DNA of 64,000 nucleotides from Hydractinia symbiolongicarpus. Taxonomy: Eukaryota; Cnidaria; Hydrozoa; Anthoathecata; Hydractiniidae. The stretch is taken from assembly GCF_029227915.1 (NCBI RefSeq), contig NC_079885.1:4714001-4778000 (forward strand), read 5' to 3'. Position numbers and translations under genes: made by a program. Under the pieces are notes generated by a model, which worked only from the letters and a program-made list of their open reading frames with translations, was not told the origin of the DNA and did no database searches. Position 1 is the first letter of the stretch, and every line of letters begins with the position of its first letter. This document shows, piece after piece, positions 50,729-63,600 of this stretch.

Positions 50729-52838
50729 TCAATGAATTGTAGTTTTTGAAAGTTTCTCTATTTCTTCTCGTGAACTGACGGCTAGGATTGGTCCCACAGT
50801 AAAAAATGACTTATTTATCCTAATTTTTAAATGAAGCGCTACCAGAACGCCCAGTGTAATCGCTGAATTGCGGCAATTATGTAAAATTAAGAAGAATGTT
50901 ATTTCTTGGGGTCCAGTTGGCTCACTTATCACATTTATAAGGTCACAGTCCAGAGTTACTTCAATTAAGTCCAGAGTCAATAATTTCACTGTTAAAAGCG
51001 ATAAAACTTAGTAATATCGGAAAAGTATCACTAAATACATGTTGGTAGGAATATGCGACGCAACCGTTGTAACTCAAACGGATTTATATCGCTAGAAAGT
51101 CAATGAAATGTCGTTTCTGAAACTGTTCCTATTTATTGAACGCGTGCTAACGGCCAGGATTGGTCCTACCTTAAAAAAAGACTTATTTATCTAAATTTTT
51201 AATTAAAGCGCTACCACAGAACCTAGTGTAATCGCTGAATTCCAGCAATCATGTCAAATCAAGAAGAATGTTATTCCTTGGAGTCAAATTGGCTCATTTA
51301 TCACATTTATAAGGTCACAGTCCAAATTCAGTTCAATTAAGTCCCACAGTCAATCGTTTCACTGTTAAAAGCGATGCAACTTAGTAATATCGGAAAAAAA
51401 TCACTAAATACATGTTGGTACGAATATGTGACGCAACCGTTGTAACTCCAACGGATTGACACCGTTAGAAAGTCAATGAATTGTAGTTTTTGAAAGTGTC
51501 TCTATTTCTTCTCGCGAACTGACGGCTAGGATTGGTCCCACAGTAAAAAATGACTTATTTATCCCAATTTTTAAATGAAGCGCTACCAGAACGCCCAGTG
51601 TAATCGCTGAATTGCGGCAATTATGTAAAATTAGGAAGAATGTTATTTCTTGGGGTCCAGTTGGCTCACTTATCACATTTATAAGGTCACAGTCCAGAGT
51701 TACTTCAATTAAGTCCAGAGTCAATAATTTCACTGTTAAAAGCGATATAACTTAGTAATATCGGAAAAGTATCACTAAATACATGTTGGTAGGAATATGC
51801 GACGCAACCGTTGTAACTCAAACGGATTTATATCGCTAGAAAGTCAATGAAATGTCGTTTCTGAAACCGTTCCTATTTATTGAACGCGTGCTAACGGCCA
51901 GGATTGGTCCTACCTTAAAAAAAGACTTATTTATCTAAATTTTTAATTAAAGCGCTACCACAGAACCTAGTGTAATCGCTGAATTCTAGCAATCATGTCA
52001 AATCAAGAAGAATGTTATTCCTTGGAGTCAAATTGGCTCATTTATCACATTTATAAGGTCACAGTCCAAAGTCAGTTCAATTAAGTCCCACAGTCAATCG
52101 TTTCACTGTTAAAAGCGATGCAACTTAGTAATATCGGAAAAAAATCACTAAATACATGTTGGTACGAATATGTGACGCAACCGCTGTAACTCGAACGGAT
52201 TGACACCGTTAGAAAGTCAATGAATTGTAGTTTTTGAAAGTGTCTCTATTTCTTCACACGAACTGACGGCTAGGATTGGTCCCACAGTAAAAAATGACTT
52301 ATTTATCCCAATTTTTAAATGAAGCGCTACCACAGCGCCCAGTGTAATCGCTGAATTCCGGCAATCATGTAAAACTAAGAAGAATGTTATTTCTCCGGGT
52401 CCAGTTGGCTCACTTATCACATTTATAAGGTCACAGTCCAGAGTTACTTCAATTAAGTCCAGAGTCAATAATCTCACTGTTAAAGGCGATATAACTTAGT
52501 AATATCGGAAAAGTATCACTAAATACATGTTGGTAGGAATATGTGACGCAACCGTTGTCACTCAAACTGATTGATACCGCCAAGAAGTCAATGAAATGTA
52601 GTTTCTGAAACTGTTCCTATTTATTCAACGCGTGCTAACGGCCAGGATTGGTCCTACCTTAAAAAAAGACTTATTTATCTAAATTTTTATTTAAAGCGCT
52701 ACCACAGAACCTAGTGTAATCGCTGAATTCCAGCAATCATGTCAAATCAAAAGAATGTTATTCCTTGGAGTCAAATTGGCTCATTTATCACATTTATAAG
52801 GTCACATTCCAAAGTCAGTTCAATTAAGTCCCACAGTC
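50729..52838 (+). repeat. Partial third HOR copy with altered order, ending at the inversion
   Basis: The class A monomer at 50729 follows unit 2, but its right part (GCGATAAAACTTAG near 51000) matches the monomers at 38226 and 45888 and not those at 35405 or 43067. The order then continues A-B at 51473 and 52217 with 744-bp steps. The monomer at 52217 carries CTTCACACGAACTG, as at about 23090 and 33577. This looks like an out-of-register exchange between HOR units. The last forward monomer has the private variant TTTTTATTTAAAGCGC at 52684 and stops at CCCACAGTC (52838). Confidence 0.84.
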
Positions 52839-53999
52839 TGCTGGAATTCAGCGATTACACTAGGTTCTGTGGTAGCGCTTTAAATAAAAATTTAGATAAA
52901 TAAGTCTTTTTTTAAGGTAGGACCAATCCTGGCCGTTAGCACGCGTTCAATAAATAGGAACAGTTTCAGAAACTACATTTCATTGAATTTCTAGCGATAT
53001 AAATCCGTTTGAGTTACAACAGTTGCATCGCATATTCGTACCAACAGGTATTTAGAGAGATTTTTCGGATATTACTAGGTTGCATCGCTTTTAACAGTGA
53101 AACGTTTGACTGTGGGACTTAATTGAACTGATTTTGAACTGTGACCTTATAAATGTGATAAATGAGCCAGTTTGACTACAAGAAAAAACCATCTTCTTAA
53201 TTTGACATGATTGCTGGAACTCAGCGATTACACTGGACGCTGTTGTAGCGCTTTATTTAAAAATTAAGATAACTAAGTCATTTTTTACTGTGACACCAAT
53301 CCTAGCCGTTAGTTGGCGTGAAGAAATAGAGACAGTTTCAAAAACTACAATTCATTGAATTTCTAACGGTGTCAATCCGTTCGAGTTACAACGGTTGCGT
53401 CACATATTCGTACCAACATGTATTTAGTGATTTTTTTCCGATATTACTAAGTTGCATCGCTTTTAACAGTGAAACGATTGACTGTGGGACTTAGTTGAAC
53501 TGATTTTGAACTGTGACCTTATAAATGTGATAAGTGAGCCAATTGGACTCCAAGGAATATCATTCTTCTTAATTTGACATGATTGCTGTAATTCTGCGAT
53601 TACACTAGGCTCTGTGGTAGCGCTTTGTTTATTAATTTAGAGAAATAAGTCTTTTTTTATTGTGGGACCAATCCTGGCTGTTAGCACGTGCTGAATAAAT
53701 AGGAGCAGTTTCAAAAACTACATTTCATTGATTTTCTAACGGTGTCAAACCGTTTGAGTTACAACGGTTGCGTCACATATTCGTACCAACATGAATTTAG
53801 TGACCTTTTTCCGATATTACTAAGTTGCATCGCTTTTAACAGTGAAACGACTGACTGTGCGACTTAATTGAACTGATTCTGGACTGTGACCTTAAAAATG
53901 TGATAAATGAGCCAACCGGACTCCAAGGAATAACATTCTTCTTAATTTGACATGATTGCTGTAATTCAGCGATAACACTAGGCTCTGTGGTAGCACTTT
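52839..53999 (-). repeat. Inverted satellite segment (about 1161 bp, 3.1 monomers)
   Basis: From 52839 the landmarks appear as reverse complements (TGCTGGAATTCAGCG, CTGTGGTAGCGCTTTA, GGACCAATCCTGGCC, CATATTCGTACCAAC). Forward orientation resumes at TTTCACTGTTAAAAGCG (53997), with TTT microhomology. It is the only inversion I found. The left arm, 52839 to about 52985, is nearly the exact inverse of 52589-52735 and shares the private variant TTTTTATTTAAAGCGC; the spacer is 103 bp. The right arm, ending at 53847, is an inverse of the sequence from 53997 and shares the private AAATTCATGTTGG. The minus-strand frame at 53836-54102 merely spans the junction. Confidence 0.9.
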
Positions 54000-55628
54000 C
54001 ACTGTTAAAAGCGATGCAACTTAGTAATATCGGAAAAAAATCACTAAATTCATGTTGGTACGAATATGTGACACAACCGTTGTAACTCGAACGGATTGAC
54101 ACCGTTAGAAAGTCAATGAATTGTAGTTTTTGAAAGTGTTTCTATTTCTTCTCGCGAACTGACGGCTAGGATTGGTCCCACAGTAAAAAATGACTTATTT
54201 ATCCCAATTTTTAAATGAAGCGCTACCAGAACGCCCAGTGTAATCGCTGAATTGCGGCAATTATGTAAAATTAAGAAGAATGTTATTTCTTGGGGTCCAG
54301 TGGGCTCACTTATCACATTTATAAAGTCACAGTCCAGAGTTACTTCAATTAAGTCCAGAGTCAATCATTTCACTGTTAAAAGCGATATAACTTAGTAATA
54401 TCGGAAAAGTATCACTAAATACATGTTGGTAGGAATATGTGACGCAACCGTTGTCACTCAAACTGATTGATACCGCCAAGAAGTCAATGAAATGTAGTTT
54501 TTAAGAAAGTCTCTATTTCTTCTCAGCCCGTGCTAACAGTCAGGATTGGTTCCACAGTAAAAAAAGACTTGTTTATCTAAATTATTAAACAAAGCGCTAC
54601 CACAGAGCCTAGTGTAATCGCTGAGTTCCAGCAATCATGTCAAATTAAGAAGATGGTTTTTTCTTGTAGTCAAACTGGCTCATTTATCACATTTATAAGG
54701 TCACAGTTCAAAATCAGTTCAATTAATTCCCACAGTAAAACTTTTCGCTGTTAAAACCGATGCAACCTAGTAATATCCAAAAAATATCGCTAAATACCTG
54801 TTGGTACGAATATGCGACGCAACCGTTGTAACTCAAACGGATTTATATCGCTAGAAAGTCAATGAAATGTCGTTTCTGAAACTGTTTCTATTTATTGAAC
54901 GCGTGCTAACGGCCAGGATTGGTCCTACGTTAAAAAAAGACTTATTTATCTAAATTTTTAATTAAAGCGCTACCACAGAACCTAGTGTAATCGCTGAATT
55001 CCAGCAATCATGTCAAATCAAGAAGAATGTTATTCCTTGGAGTCAAATTGGCTCATTTATCACATTTATAAGGTCACAGTCCAAAGTCAGTTCAATTAAG
55101 TCCCACAGTCAATCGTTTCACTGTTAAAAGCGATGCAACTTAGTAATATCGGAAAAAAATCACTAAATACATGTTGGTAAGAATATGTGACGCAACCGTT
55201 GTAACTCGAACGGATTGACACTGTTAGAAAGTCAATGAATTGTAGTTTTTGAAAGTGTCTCTATTTCTTCTCGTGAACTGACGGCTAGGATTGGTCCCAC
55301 AGTAAAAAATGACTTATTTATCCTAATTTTTAAATGAAGCGCTACCAGAACGCCCAGTGTAATCGCTGAATTGCGGCAATTATGTAAAATTGAGAAGAAT
55401 GTTATTTCTTGGGGTCCAGTTGGATCACTTATCACATTTATAAGGTCACAGTCCAGAGTTACTTCAATTAAGTCCAGAGTCAATAATTTCACTGTTAAAA
55501 GCGATATAACTTAGTAATATCGGAAAAGTATCACTAAATACATGTTGGTAGGAATATGTGACGCAACCGTTGTCACTCAAACTGATTGATACCGCCAAGA
55601 AGTCAATGAAATGTAGTTTTTAAGAATG
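54000..55628 (+). repeat. Forward satellite to the right of the inversion
   Basis: About four forward monomers with class A frames at 54113-54364 and 55232-55492, followed by class C and B monomers. They resemble the 27180-28550 block but with scattered differences (CTAACAGTCAGG, AATATCCAAAAAATATCG, TTGAGAAGAATG). An empty MITE site is present in the class B monomer near 54961. No gene or RNA is seen. Confidence 0.86.
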
Positions 55629-58600
55629 TCTCTATTTGTTCTCAGCCCGTGCTAACGGTCAGATTGGTTCCACAGTAAAAAAAGATTTGTTTATCTAAAT
55701 TATTAAACAAAGCGCTACCACAGAGCCTAGTGTATTCGCAGAATTACAGCAATCATGTCAAATTAAGAAGAATGATATTCCTTGGAGTCCAATTGGCTCA
55801 TTTATCACATTTATAAGATCACAGTTCAAAATCAGTTCAACTAAGTCCCACAGTCAATTGTTTCACTGTTAAAAGCGATGCAACTTAGTAATATCGGAAA
55901 AAAATCTCTAAATACATGTTGGTACGAATATGTGATGCAACCGTTGTAACTCGAACGGATTGACACCGTTAGAAATTCAATGAATTGTAGTTTTTGAAAC
56001 TGTCTCTATTTCTTCACGCAAACTAACGGCTAGGATTGGTGTCACAGTAAAAAATGACTTATTTATCTTAATTTTTAAATAAAGCGCTACCACAGCGCCC
56101 AGTGTAATCGCTGAGTTCCAGCAATCATGTCAAATTAAGAAGATGGTTTTTTCTTGTAGTCAAACTGGCTCATTTATCACATTTATAAGGTCACAGTTCA
56201 AAATCAGTTCAATTAATTCCCACAGTAAAACGTTTCGCTGTTAAAACCGATGCAACCTAGTAATATCCGAAAAATATCGCTAAATACCTGTTGGTACGAA
56301 TATGCGACGCAACCGTTGTAACTCAAACGGATTTATATCGCTAGAAAGTCAATGAAATGTCGTTTCTGAAACTGTTCCTATTTATTGAACGCGTGCTAAC
56401 GGCCAGGATTGGTCCTACGTTAAAAAAAGACTTATTTATCTAAATTTTTAATTAAAGCGCTACCACAGAACCTAGTGTAATCGCTGAATTCCAGCAATCA
56501 TGTCAAATCAAGAAGAATGTTATTCCTTGGAGTCAAATTGGCTCATTTATCACATTTATAAGGTCACAGTCCAAAGTCAGTTCAATTAAGTCCCACAGTC
56601 AATCGTTTCACTGTTAAAAGCGATGCAACTTAGTAATATCGGAAAAAAATCACTAAATACATGTTGGTACGAATATGTGCCACACCCGTTGTAACTCAAA
56701 CGGATTGACACCGTTAGGAAGTCAATGAATTGTAGTTTTTGAAACTATCTCTATTTCTTCACGCGAACTAACGTCTAGGATTGGTCCCACAGTAAAAAAT
56801 GTCTTATTTATCTTAATTTTTAAATAAAGCACTACCACAGCGCCCGGTGTAATCGCTGAGTTCCAGCAATCATGTCAAATCAAGAAGAATGTTATTCCTT
56901 GGAGTCAAATTGGCTCATTTATCACATTTATAAGGTCACAGTCCAAAGTCAGTTCAATTAAGTCCAGAGTCAATAATTTCACTGTTAAAAGCGATATAAC
57001 TTAGTAATATCGGAAAAGTATCACTAAATACATGTTGGTAGGAATATGTGACGCAACCGTTGTCACTCAAACTGATTGATACCGCCAAGAAGTCAATGAA
57101 ATGTAGTTTTTAAGAATGTCTCTATTTGTTCTCAGCCCGTGCTAACGGTCAGATTGGTTCCACAGTAAAAAAAGATTTGTTTATCTAAATTATTAAACAA
57201 AGCGCTACCACAGAGCCTAGTGTAATCGCAGAATTACAGCAATCATGTCAAATTAAGAAGAATGATATTCCTTGGAGTCCAATTGGCTCATTTATCACAT
57301 TTATAAGATCACAGTTCAAAATCAGTTCAACTAAGTCCCACAGTCAATTGTTTCACTGTTAAAAGCGATGCAACTTAGTAATATCGGAAAAAAATCTCTA
57401 AATACATGTTGGTACGAATATGTGATGCAACCGTTGTAACTCGAACGGATTGACACCGTTAGGAAGTCAATGAATTGTAGTTTTTGAAACTATCTCTATT
57501 TCTTCACGCGAACTAACGTCTAGGATTGGTCCCACAGTAAAAAATGTCTTATTTATCTTAATTTTTAAATAAAGCACTACCACAGCGCCCGGTGTAATCG
57601 CTGAGTTCCAGCAATCATGTCAAATCAAGAAGAATGTTATTCCTTGGAGTCAAATTGGCTCATTTATCACATTTATAAGGTCACAGTCCAAAGTCAGTTC
57701 AATTAAGTCCAGAGTCAATAATTTCACTGTTAAAAGCGATATAACTTAGTAATATCGGAAAAGTATCACTAAATACATGTTGGTAGGAATATGTGACGCA
57801 ACCGTTGTCACTCAAACTGATTGATACCGCCAAGAAGTCAATGAAATGTAGTTTTTAAGAATGTCTCTATTTGTTCTCAGCCCGTGCTAACGGTCAGATT
57901 GGTTCCACAGTAAAAAAAGATTTGTTTATCTAAATTATTAAACAAAGCGCTACCACAGAGCCTAGTGTAATCGCAGAATTACAGCAATCATGTCAAATTA
58001 AGAAGAATGATATTCCTTGGAGTCCAATTGGCTCATTTATCACATTTATAAGATCACAGTTCAAAATCAGTTCAACTAAGTCCCACAGTCAATTGTTTCA
58101 CTGTTAAAAGCGATGCAACTTAGTAATATCGGAAAAAAATCTCTAAATACATGTTGGTACGAATATGTGATGCAACCGTTGTAACTCGAACGGATTGACA
58201 CCGTTAGAAATTCAATGAATTGTAGTTTTTGAAACTGTCTCTATTTCTTCACGCAAACTAACGGCTAGGATTGGTGTCACAGTAAAAAATGACTTATTTA
58301 TCTTAATTTTTAAATAAAGCGCTACCACAGCGCCCAGTGTAATCGCTGAGTTCCAGCAATCATGTCAAATTAAGAAGATGGTTTTTTCTTGTAGTCAAAC
58401 TGGCTCATTTATCACATTTATAAGGTCACAGTTCAAAATCAGTTCAATTAATTCCCACAGTAAAACGTTTCGCTGTTAAAACCGATGCAACCTAGTAATA
58501 TCCGAAAAATATCGCTAAATACCTGTTGGTACGAATATGCGACGCAACCGTTGTAACTCAAACGGATTTATATCGCTAGAAAGTCAATGAAATGTCGTTT

Positions 58601-60603
58601 CTGAAACTGTTCCTATTTATTGAACGCGTGCTAACGGCCAGGATTGGTCCTACGTTAAAAAAAGACTTATTTATCTAAATTTTTAATTAAAGCGCTACCA
58701 CAGAACCTAGTGTAATCGCTGAATTCCAGCAATCATGTCAAATCAAGAAGAATGTTATTCCTTGGAGTCAAATTGGCTCATTTATCACATTTATAAGGTC
58801 ACAGTCCAAAGTCAGTTCAATTAAGTCCCACAGTCAATCGTTTCACTGTTAAAAGCGATGCAACTTAGTAATATCGGAAAAAAATCACTAAATACATGTT
58901 GGTACGAATATGTGCCACACCCGTTGTAACTCAAACGGATTGACACCGTTAGGAAGTCAATGAATTGTAGTTTTTGAAACTATCTCTATTTCTTCACGCG
59001 AACTAACGTCTAGGATTGGTCCCACAGTAAAAAATGTCTTATTTATCTTAATTTTTAAATAAAGCACTACCACAGCGCCCGGTGTAATCGCTGAGTTCCA
59101 GCAATCATGTCAAATCAAGAAGAATGTTATTCCTTGGAGTCAAATTGGCTCATTTATCACATTTATAAGGTCACAGTCCAAAGTCAGTTCAATTAAGTCC
59201 AGAGTCAATAATTTCACTGTTAAAAGCGATATAACTTAGTAATATCGGAAAAGTATCACTAAATACATGTTGGTAGGAATATGTGACGCAACCGTTGTCA
59301 CTCAAACTGATTGATACCGCCAAGAAGTCAATGAAATGTAGTTTTTAAGAATCTCTCTATTTGTTCTCAGCCCGTGCTAACGGTCAGATTGGTTCCACAG
59401 TAAAAAAAGATTTGTTTATCTAAATTATTAAACAAAGCGCTACCACAGAGCCTAGTGTAATCGCAGAATTACAGCAATCATGTCAAATTAAGAAGAATGA
59501 TATTCCTTGGAGTCCAATTGGCTCATTTATCACATTTATAAGATCACAGTTCAAAATCAGTTCAACTAAGTCCCACAGTCAATTGTTTCACTGTTAAAAG
59601 CGATGCAACTTAGTAATATCGGAAAAAAATCTCTAAATACATGTTGGTACGAATATGTGATGCAACCGTTGTAACTCGAACGGATTGACACCGTTAGAAA
59701 TTCAATGAATTGTAGTTTTTGAAACTGTCTCTATTTCTTCACGCAAACTAACGGCTAGGATTGGTGTCACAGTAAAAAATGACTTATTTATCTTAATTTT
59801 TAAATAAAGCGCTACCACAGCGCCCAGTGTAATCGCTGAGTTCCAGCAATCATGTCAAATTAAGAAGATGGTTTTTTCTTGTAGTCAAACTGACTCATTT
59901 ATCACATTTATAAGGTCACAGTTCAAAATCAGTTCAATTAATTCCCACAGTAAAACGTTTCGCTGTTAAAACCGATGCAACCTAGTAATATCCGAAAAAT
60001 ATCGCTAAATACCTGTTGGTACGAATATGCGACGCAACCGTTGTAACTCAAACAGATTTATATCGCTAGAAAGTCAATGAAATGTCGTTTCTGAAACTGT
60101 TCCTATTTATTGAACGCGTGCTAACGGCCAGGATTGGTCCTACGTTAAAAAAAGACTTATTTATCTAAATTTTTAATTAAAGCGCTACCACAGAACCTAG
60201 TGTAATCGCTGAATTCCAGCAATCATGTCAAATCAAGAAGAATGTTATTCCTTGGAGTCAAATTGGCTCATTTATCACATTTATAAGGTCACAGTCCAAA
60301 GTCAGTTCAATTAAGTCCCACAGTCAATCGTTTCACTGTTAAAAGCGATGCAACTTAGTAATATCGGAAAAAAATCACTAAATACATGTTGGTACGAATA
60401 TGTGCCACACCCGTTGTAACTCAAACGGATTGACACCGTTAGGAAGTCAATGAATTGTAGTTTTTGAAACTATCTCTATTTCTTCACGCGAACTAACGTC
60501 TAGGATTGGTCCCACAGTAAAAAATGTCTTATTTATCTTAATTTTTAAATAAAGCACTACCACAGCGCCCGGTGTAATCGCTGAGTTCCAGCAATCATGT
60601 CAA
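55629..60603 (+). repeat. 1490-bp four-monomer HOR with a 745-bp contracted unit
   Basis: TCTCTATTTGTTCTCAGCCC recurs at 55629, 57119 and 57864, and with one change just upstream at 59354: spacings 1490, 745 and 1490. The full unit is four monomers, one holding the rare GTGCCACACCCGTTG (56677, 58912, 60402). The 745-bp unit at 57119-57863 lacks two of them. Its joining monomer starts like the GTGATGCAACCG type and finishes like the CCGTTAGGAAGTC type, as expected for an unequal crossover product. The last unit diverges after about 60603 (CAAATTAAGAAG instead of CAAATCAAGAAG). Confidence 0.86.
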
Positions 60604-63600
60604 ATTAAGAAGAATGTTATTCCTTGGAGTCGAATTGGCTCATTTATCACATTTATAAGGTCACAGTCTAGAATCAGTTCAATTAACTCCCACAGTCAGT
60701 CGTTTCACTCTTAAAAGCGATACAACTTAGTAATATCGGAAAAAAATCTCTAAATACATGTTGGTACGAATATGTGACGCAACCGTTGTAACTCGAACGG
60801 ATTGACACTGTTAGAAAGTCAATGAATTGTAGTTTTTGAAAGTGTCTCTATTTCTTCTCGTGTGACTGACGGCTAGGATTGGTCCCACAGTAAAAAATGA
60901 CTTATTTATCCTAATTTTTAAATGAAGCGCTACCAGAACGCCCAGTGTAATCGCTGAATTGCGGCAATTATGTAAAATTAAGAAGAATATTATTTCTTGG
61001 GGTCCAGTTGGCTTACTTATCACATTTTTAAGGTCACAGTCCAGAGTTACTTCAATTAAGTCCAGAGTCAATAATTTCACTGTTAAAAGCGATATAACTT
61101 AGTAATATCGGAAAAGTATCACTAAATACATGTTGGTAGGAATATGCGACGCAACCGTTGTAACTCAAACGGATTTATATCGCTGGAAAGTCAATGAAAT
61201 GTCGTTTCTGAAACTGTTCCTATTTATTGAACGCGTGCTAACGGCCAGGATTGGTCCAGCCTTAAAAAAAGACTTATTTATCTAAATTTTTAATTAAAGC
61301 GCTACCACAGAACCTAGTGTAATCGCTGAATTCCAGCAATCATGTCAAATCAAGAAGAATGTTATTCCTTGGAGTCAAATTGGCTCATTTATCACATTTA
61401 TAAGGTCACAGTCCAAAGTCAGTTCAATTAAGTCCCACAGTCAATCGTTTCACTGTTAAAAGCGATGCAACTTAGTAATATCGGAAAAAAATCACTAAAT
61501 ACATGTTGGTACGAATATGTGACGCAACCGTTGTAACTCGAACAGGTTGACACCGTTAGAAAGTCAATGAAATGTAGTTTTTGAAAGTGTCTCTATTTCT
61601 TCTCGCGAACTGACGGCTAGGATTGGTCCCACAGTAAAAAATGACTTATTTATCCCAATTTTTAAATGAAGCGCTACCAGAACGCCCAGTGTAATCGCTG
61701 AATTGCGGCAATTATGTAAAATTAAGAAGAATGTTAATTCTTGGGGTCCAGTGGGCTCACTTATCACATTTATAAAGTCACAGTCCAGAGTTACTTCAAT
61801 TAAGTCCAGAGTCAATCATTTCACTGTTAAAAGCGATATAACTTAGTAATATCGGAAAAGTATCACTAAATACATGTTGGTAGGAATATGTGACGCAACC
61901 GTTGTCACTCAAACGGATTGATACCGCCAAGAAGTCAATGAAATGTAGTTTTTCAGAATGCTTCTATTTGTTCTCAGCCCGTGCTAACGGTCAGGATTGG
62001 TTCCACAGTAAAAAAAGACTTCTTTATCTAAATTATTAAACAAAGCGCTACCACAGAGCCTAGTGTAATCGCAGAATTACAGCAATCATGTCAAATTAAG
62101 AAGAATGATATTCCTTGGAGTCCAATTGGCTCATTTATCACATTTATAAGGTCACAGTTCAAAATCAGTTCAACTAAGTCCCACAGTCAATTGTTTCACT
62201 GTTAAAAGCGATGCAACTTAGTAATATCGGAAAAAAATCACTAAATACATGTTGGTACGAATATGTGACGCAACCGTTGTAACTCGAACGGATTGACACT
62301 GTTAGAAAGTCAATGAATTGTAGTTTTTGAAAGTGTCTCTATTTCTTTTCGTGAACTGACGGCTAGGATTGGTCCCACAGTAAAAAATGACTTATTTATC
62401 CTAATTTTTAAATGAAGCGCTACCAGAACGCCCAGTGTAATCGCTGAATTGCGGCAATTATGTAAAATTAAGAAGAATGTTATTTCTTGGGTTCCAGTTT
62501 GCCCACTTATCACATTTATAAGGTCACAGTCCAGAGTTACTCCAATTAAGTCCAGAGTCAATAATTTCACTGTTATAAGCGATATAACTTAGTAATATCG
62601 GAAAAGTATCACTAAATACATGTTGGTAGGAATATGCGACGCAACCGTTGTAATTCAAACGGATTTATATCGCTAGAAAGTCAATGAAATGTCGTTTCTG
62701 AAACTGTTCCTATTTATTGAACGCGTGCTAACGGCCAGGATTGGTCCTACCTTAAAAAAAGACTTATTTATCTAAATTTTTAATTAAAGTGCTACCACAG
62801 AACCTAGTGTAATCGCTGAATTCCAGCAATCATGTCAAATCAAGAAGAATGTTATTCCTTGGAGTCAAATTGGTTTATTTATCACATTAATAAGATCACA
62901 GTCCAAAGTCAGCTCAATTAAGTCCCACAGTCATTCGTTTCACTGTTAAAAGCGATGCAACTTAGTAATATCGGAAAAAAATCACTAAATACATGTTGGT
63001 ACGAATATGTGACGCAACCGTTGTAACTCGAACGGATTGACACTGTTAGAAAGTCAATGAATTGTAGTTTTTGAAAGTGTCTCTATTTCTTCTCGTGAAC
63101 TGACGGCTAGGATTGGTCCCACAGTAAAAAATGACTTATTTATCCCAATTTTTAAATGAAGCGCTACCAGAACGCCCAGTGTAAACGCTGAATTGCGCCA
63201 ATTATGTAAAATTAAGAAGAAGGTTATTTCTTGGGGTCCAGTTGGCTCACTTATCACATTTATAAAATCACAGTCCAGAGTTACTTCAATTAAGTCCAGA
63301 GTTATTCATTTCACTGTTAAAAGCGATATAACTTAGTAATATCGGAAAAGTATCACTAAATACATGTTGGTAGGAATATGTGACGCAACCGTTGTCACTC
63401 AAACTGATTGATACCGCCAAGAAGTCAATGAAATGTAGTTTTTAAGAATGTCTTTATTTGTTCTCAGCCCGTGCTAACGGTCAGGATTGGTTCCACAGTA
63501 AAAAAAGACTTGTTTATCTAAATTATTAAACAAAGCGCTACCACAGAGCCTAGTGTAATCGCAGAATTACAGCAATCATGTCAAATTAAGAAGAATGATA

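Noticed and set aside
53836-54102. 88-codon frame across the inversion
   Set aside because: It is a chimera created by the inverted junction at about 53999, starts at GTG and resembles nothing known.
10152-63257. Dozens of minus-strand frames of 61-89 codons as protein genes
   Set aside because: They recur with the satellite period, start only at TTG or GTG where checked, have no internal Met in the class A versions, lack recognisable domains, and vary at amino-acid-changing positions. They are by-products of the repeat.
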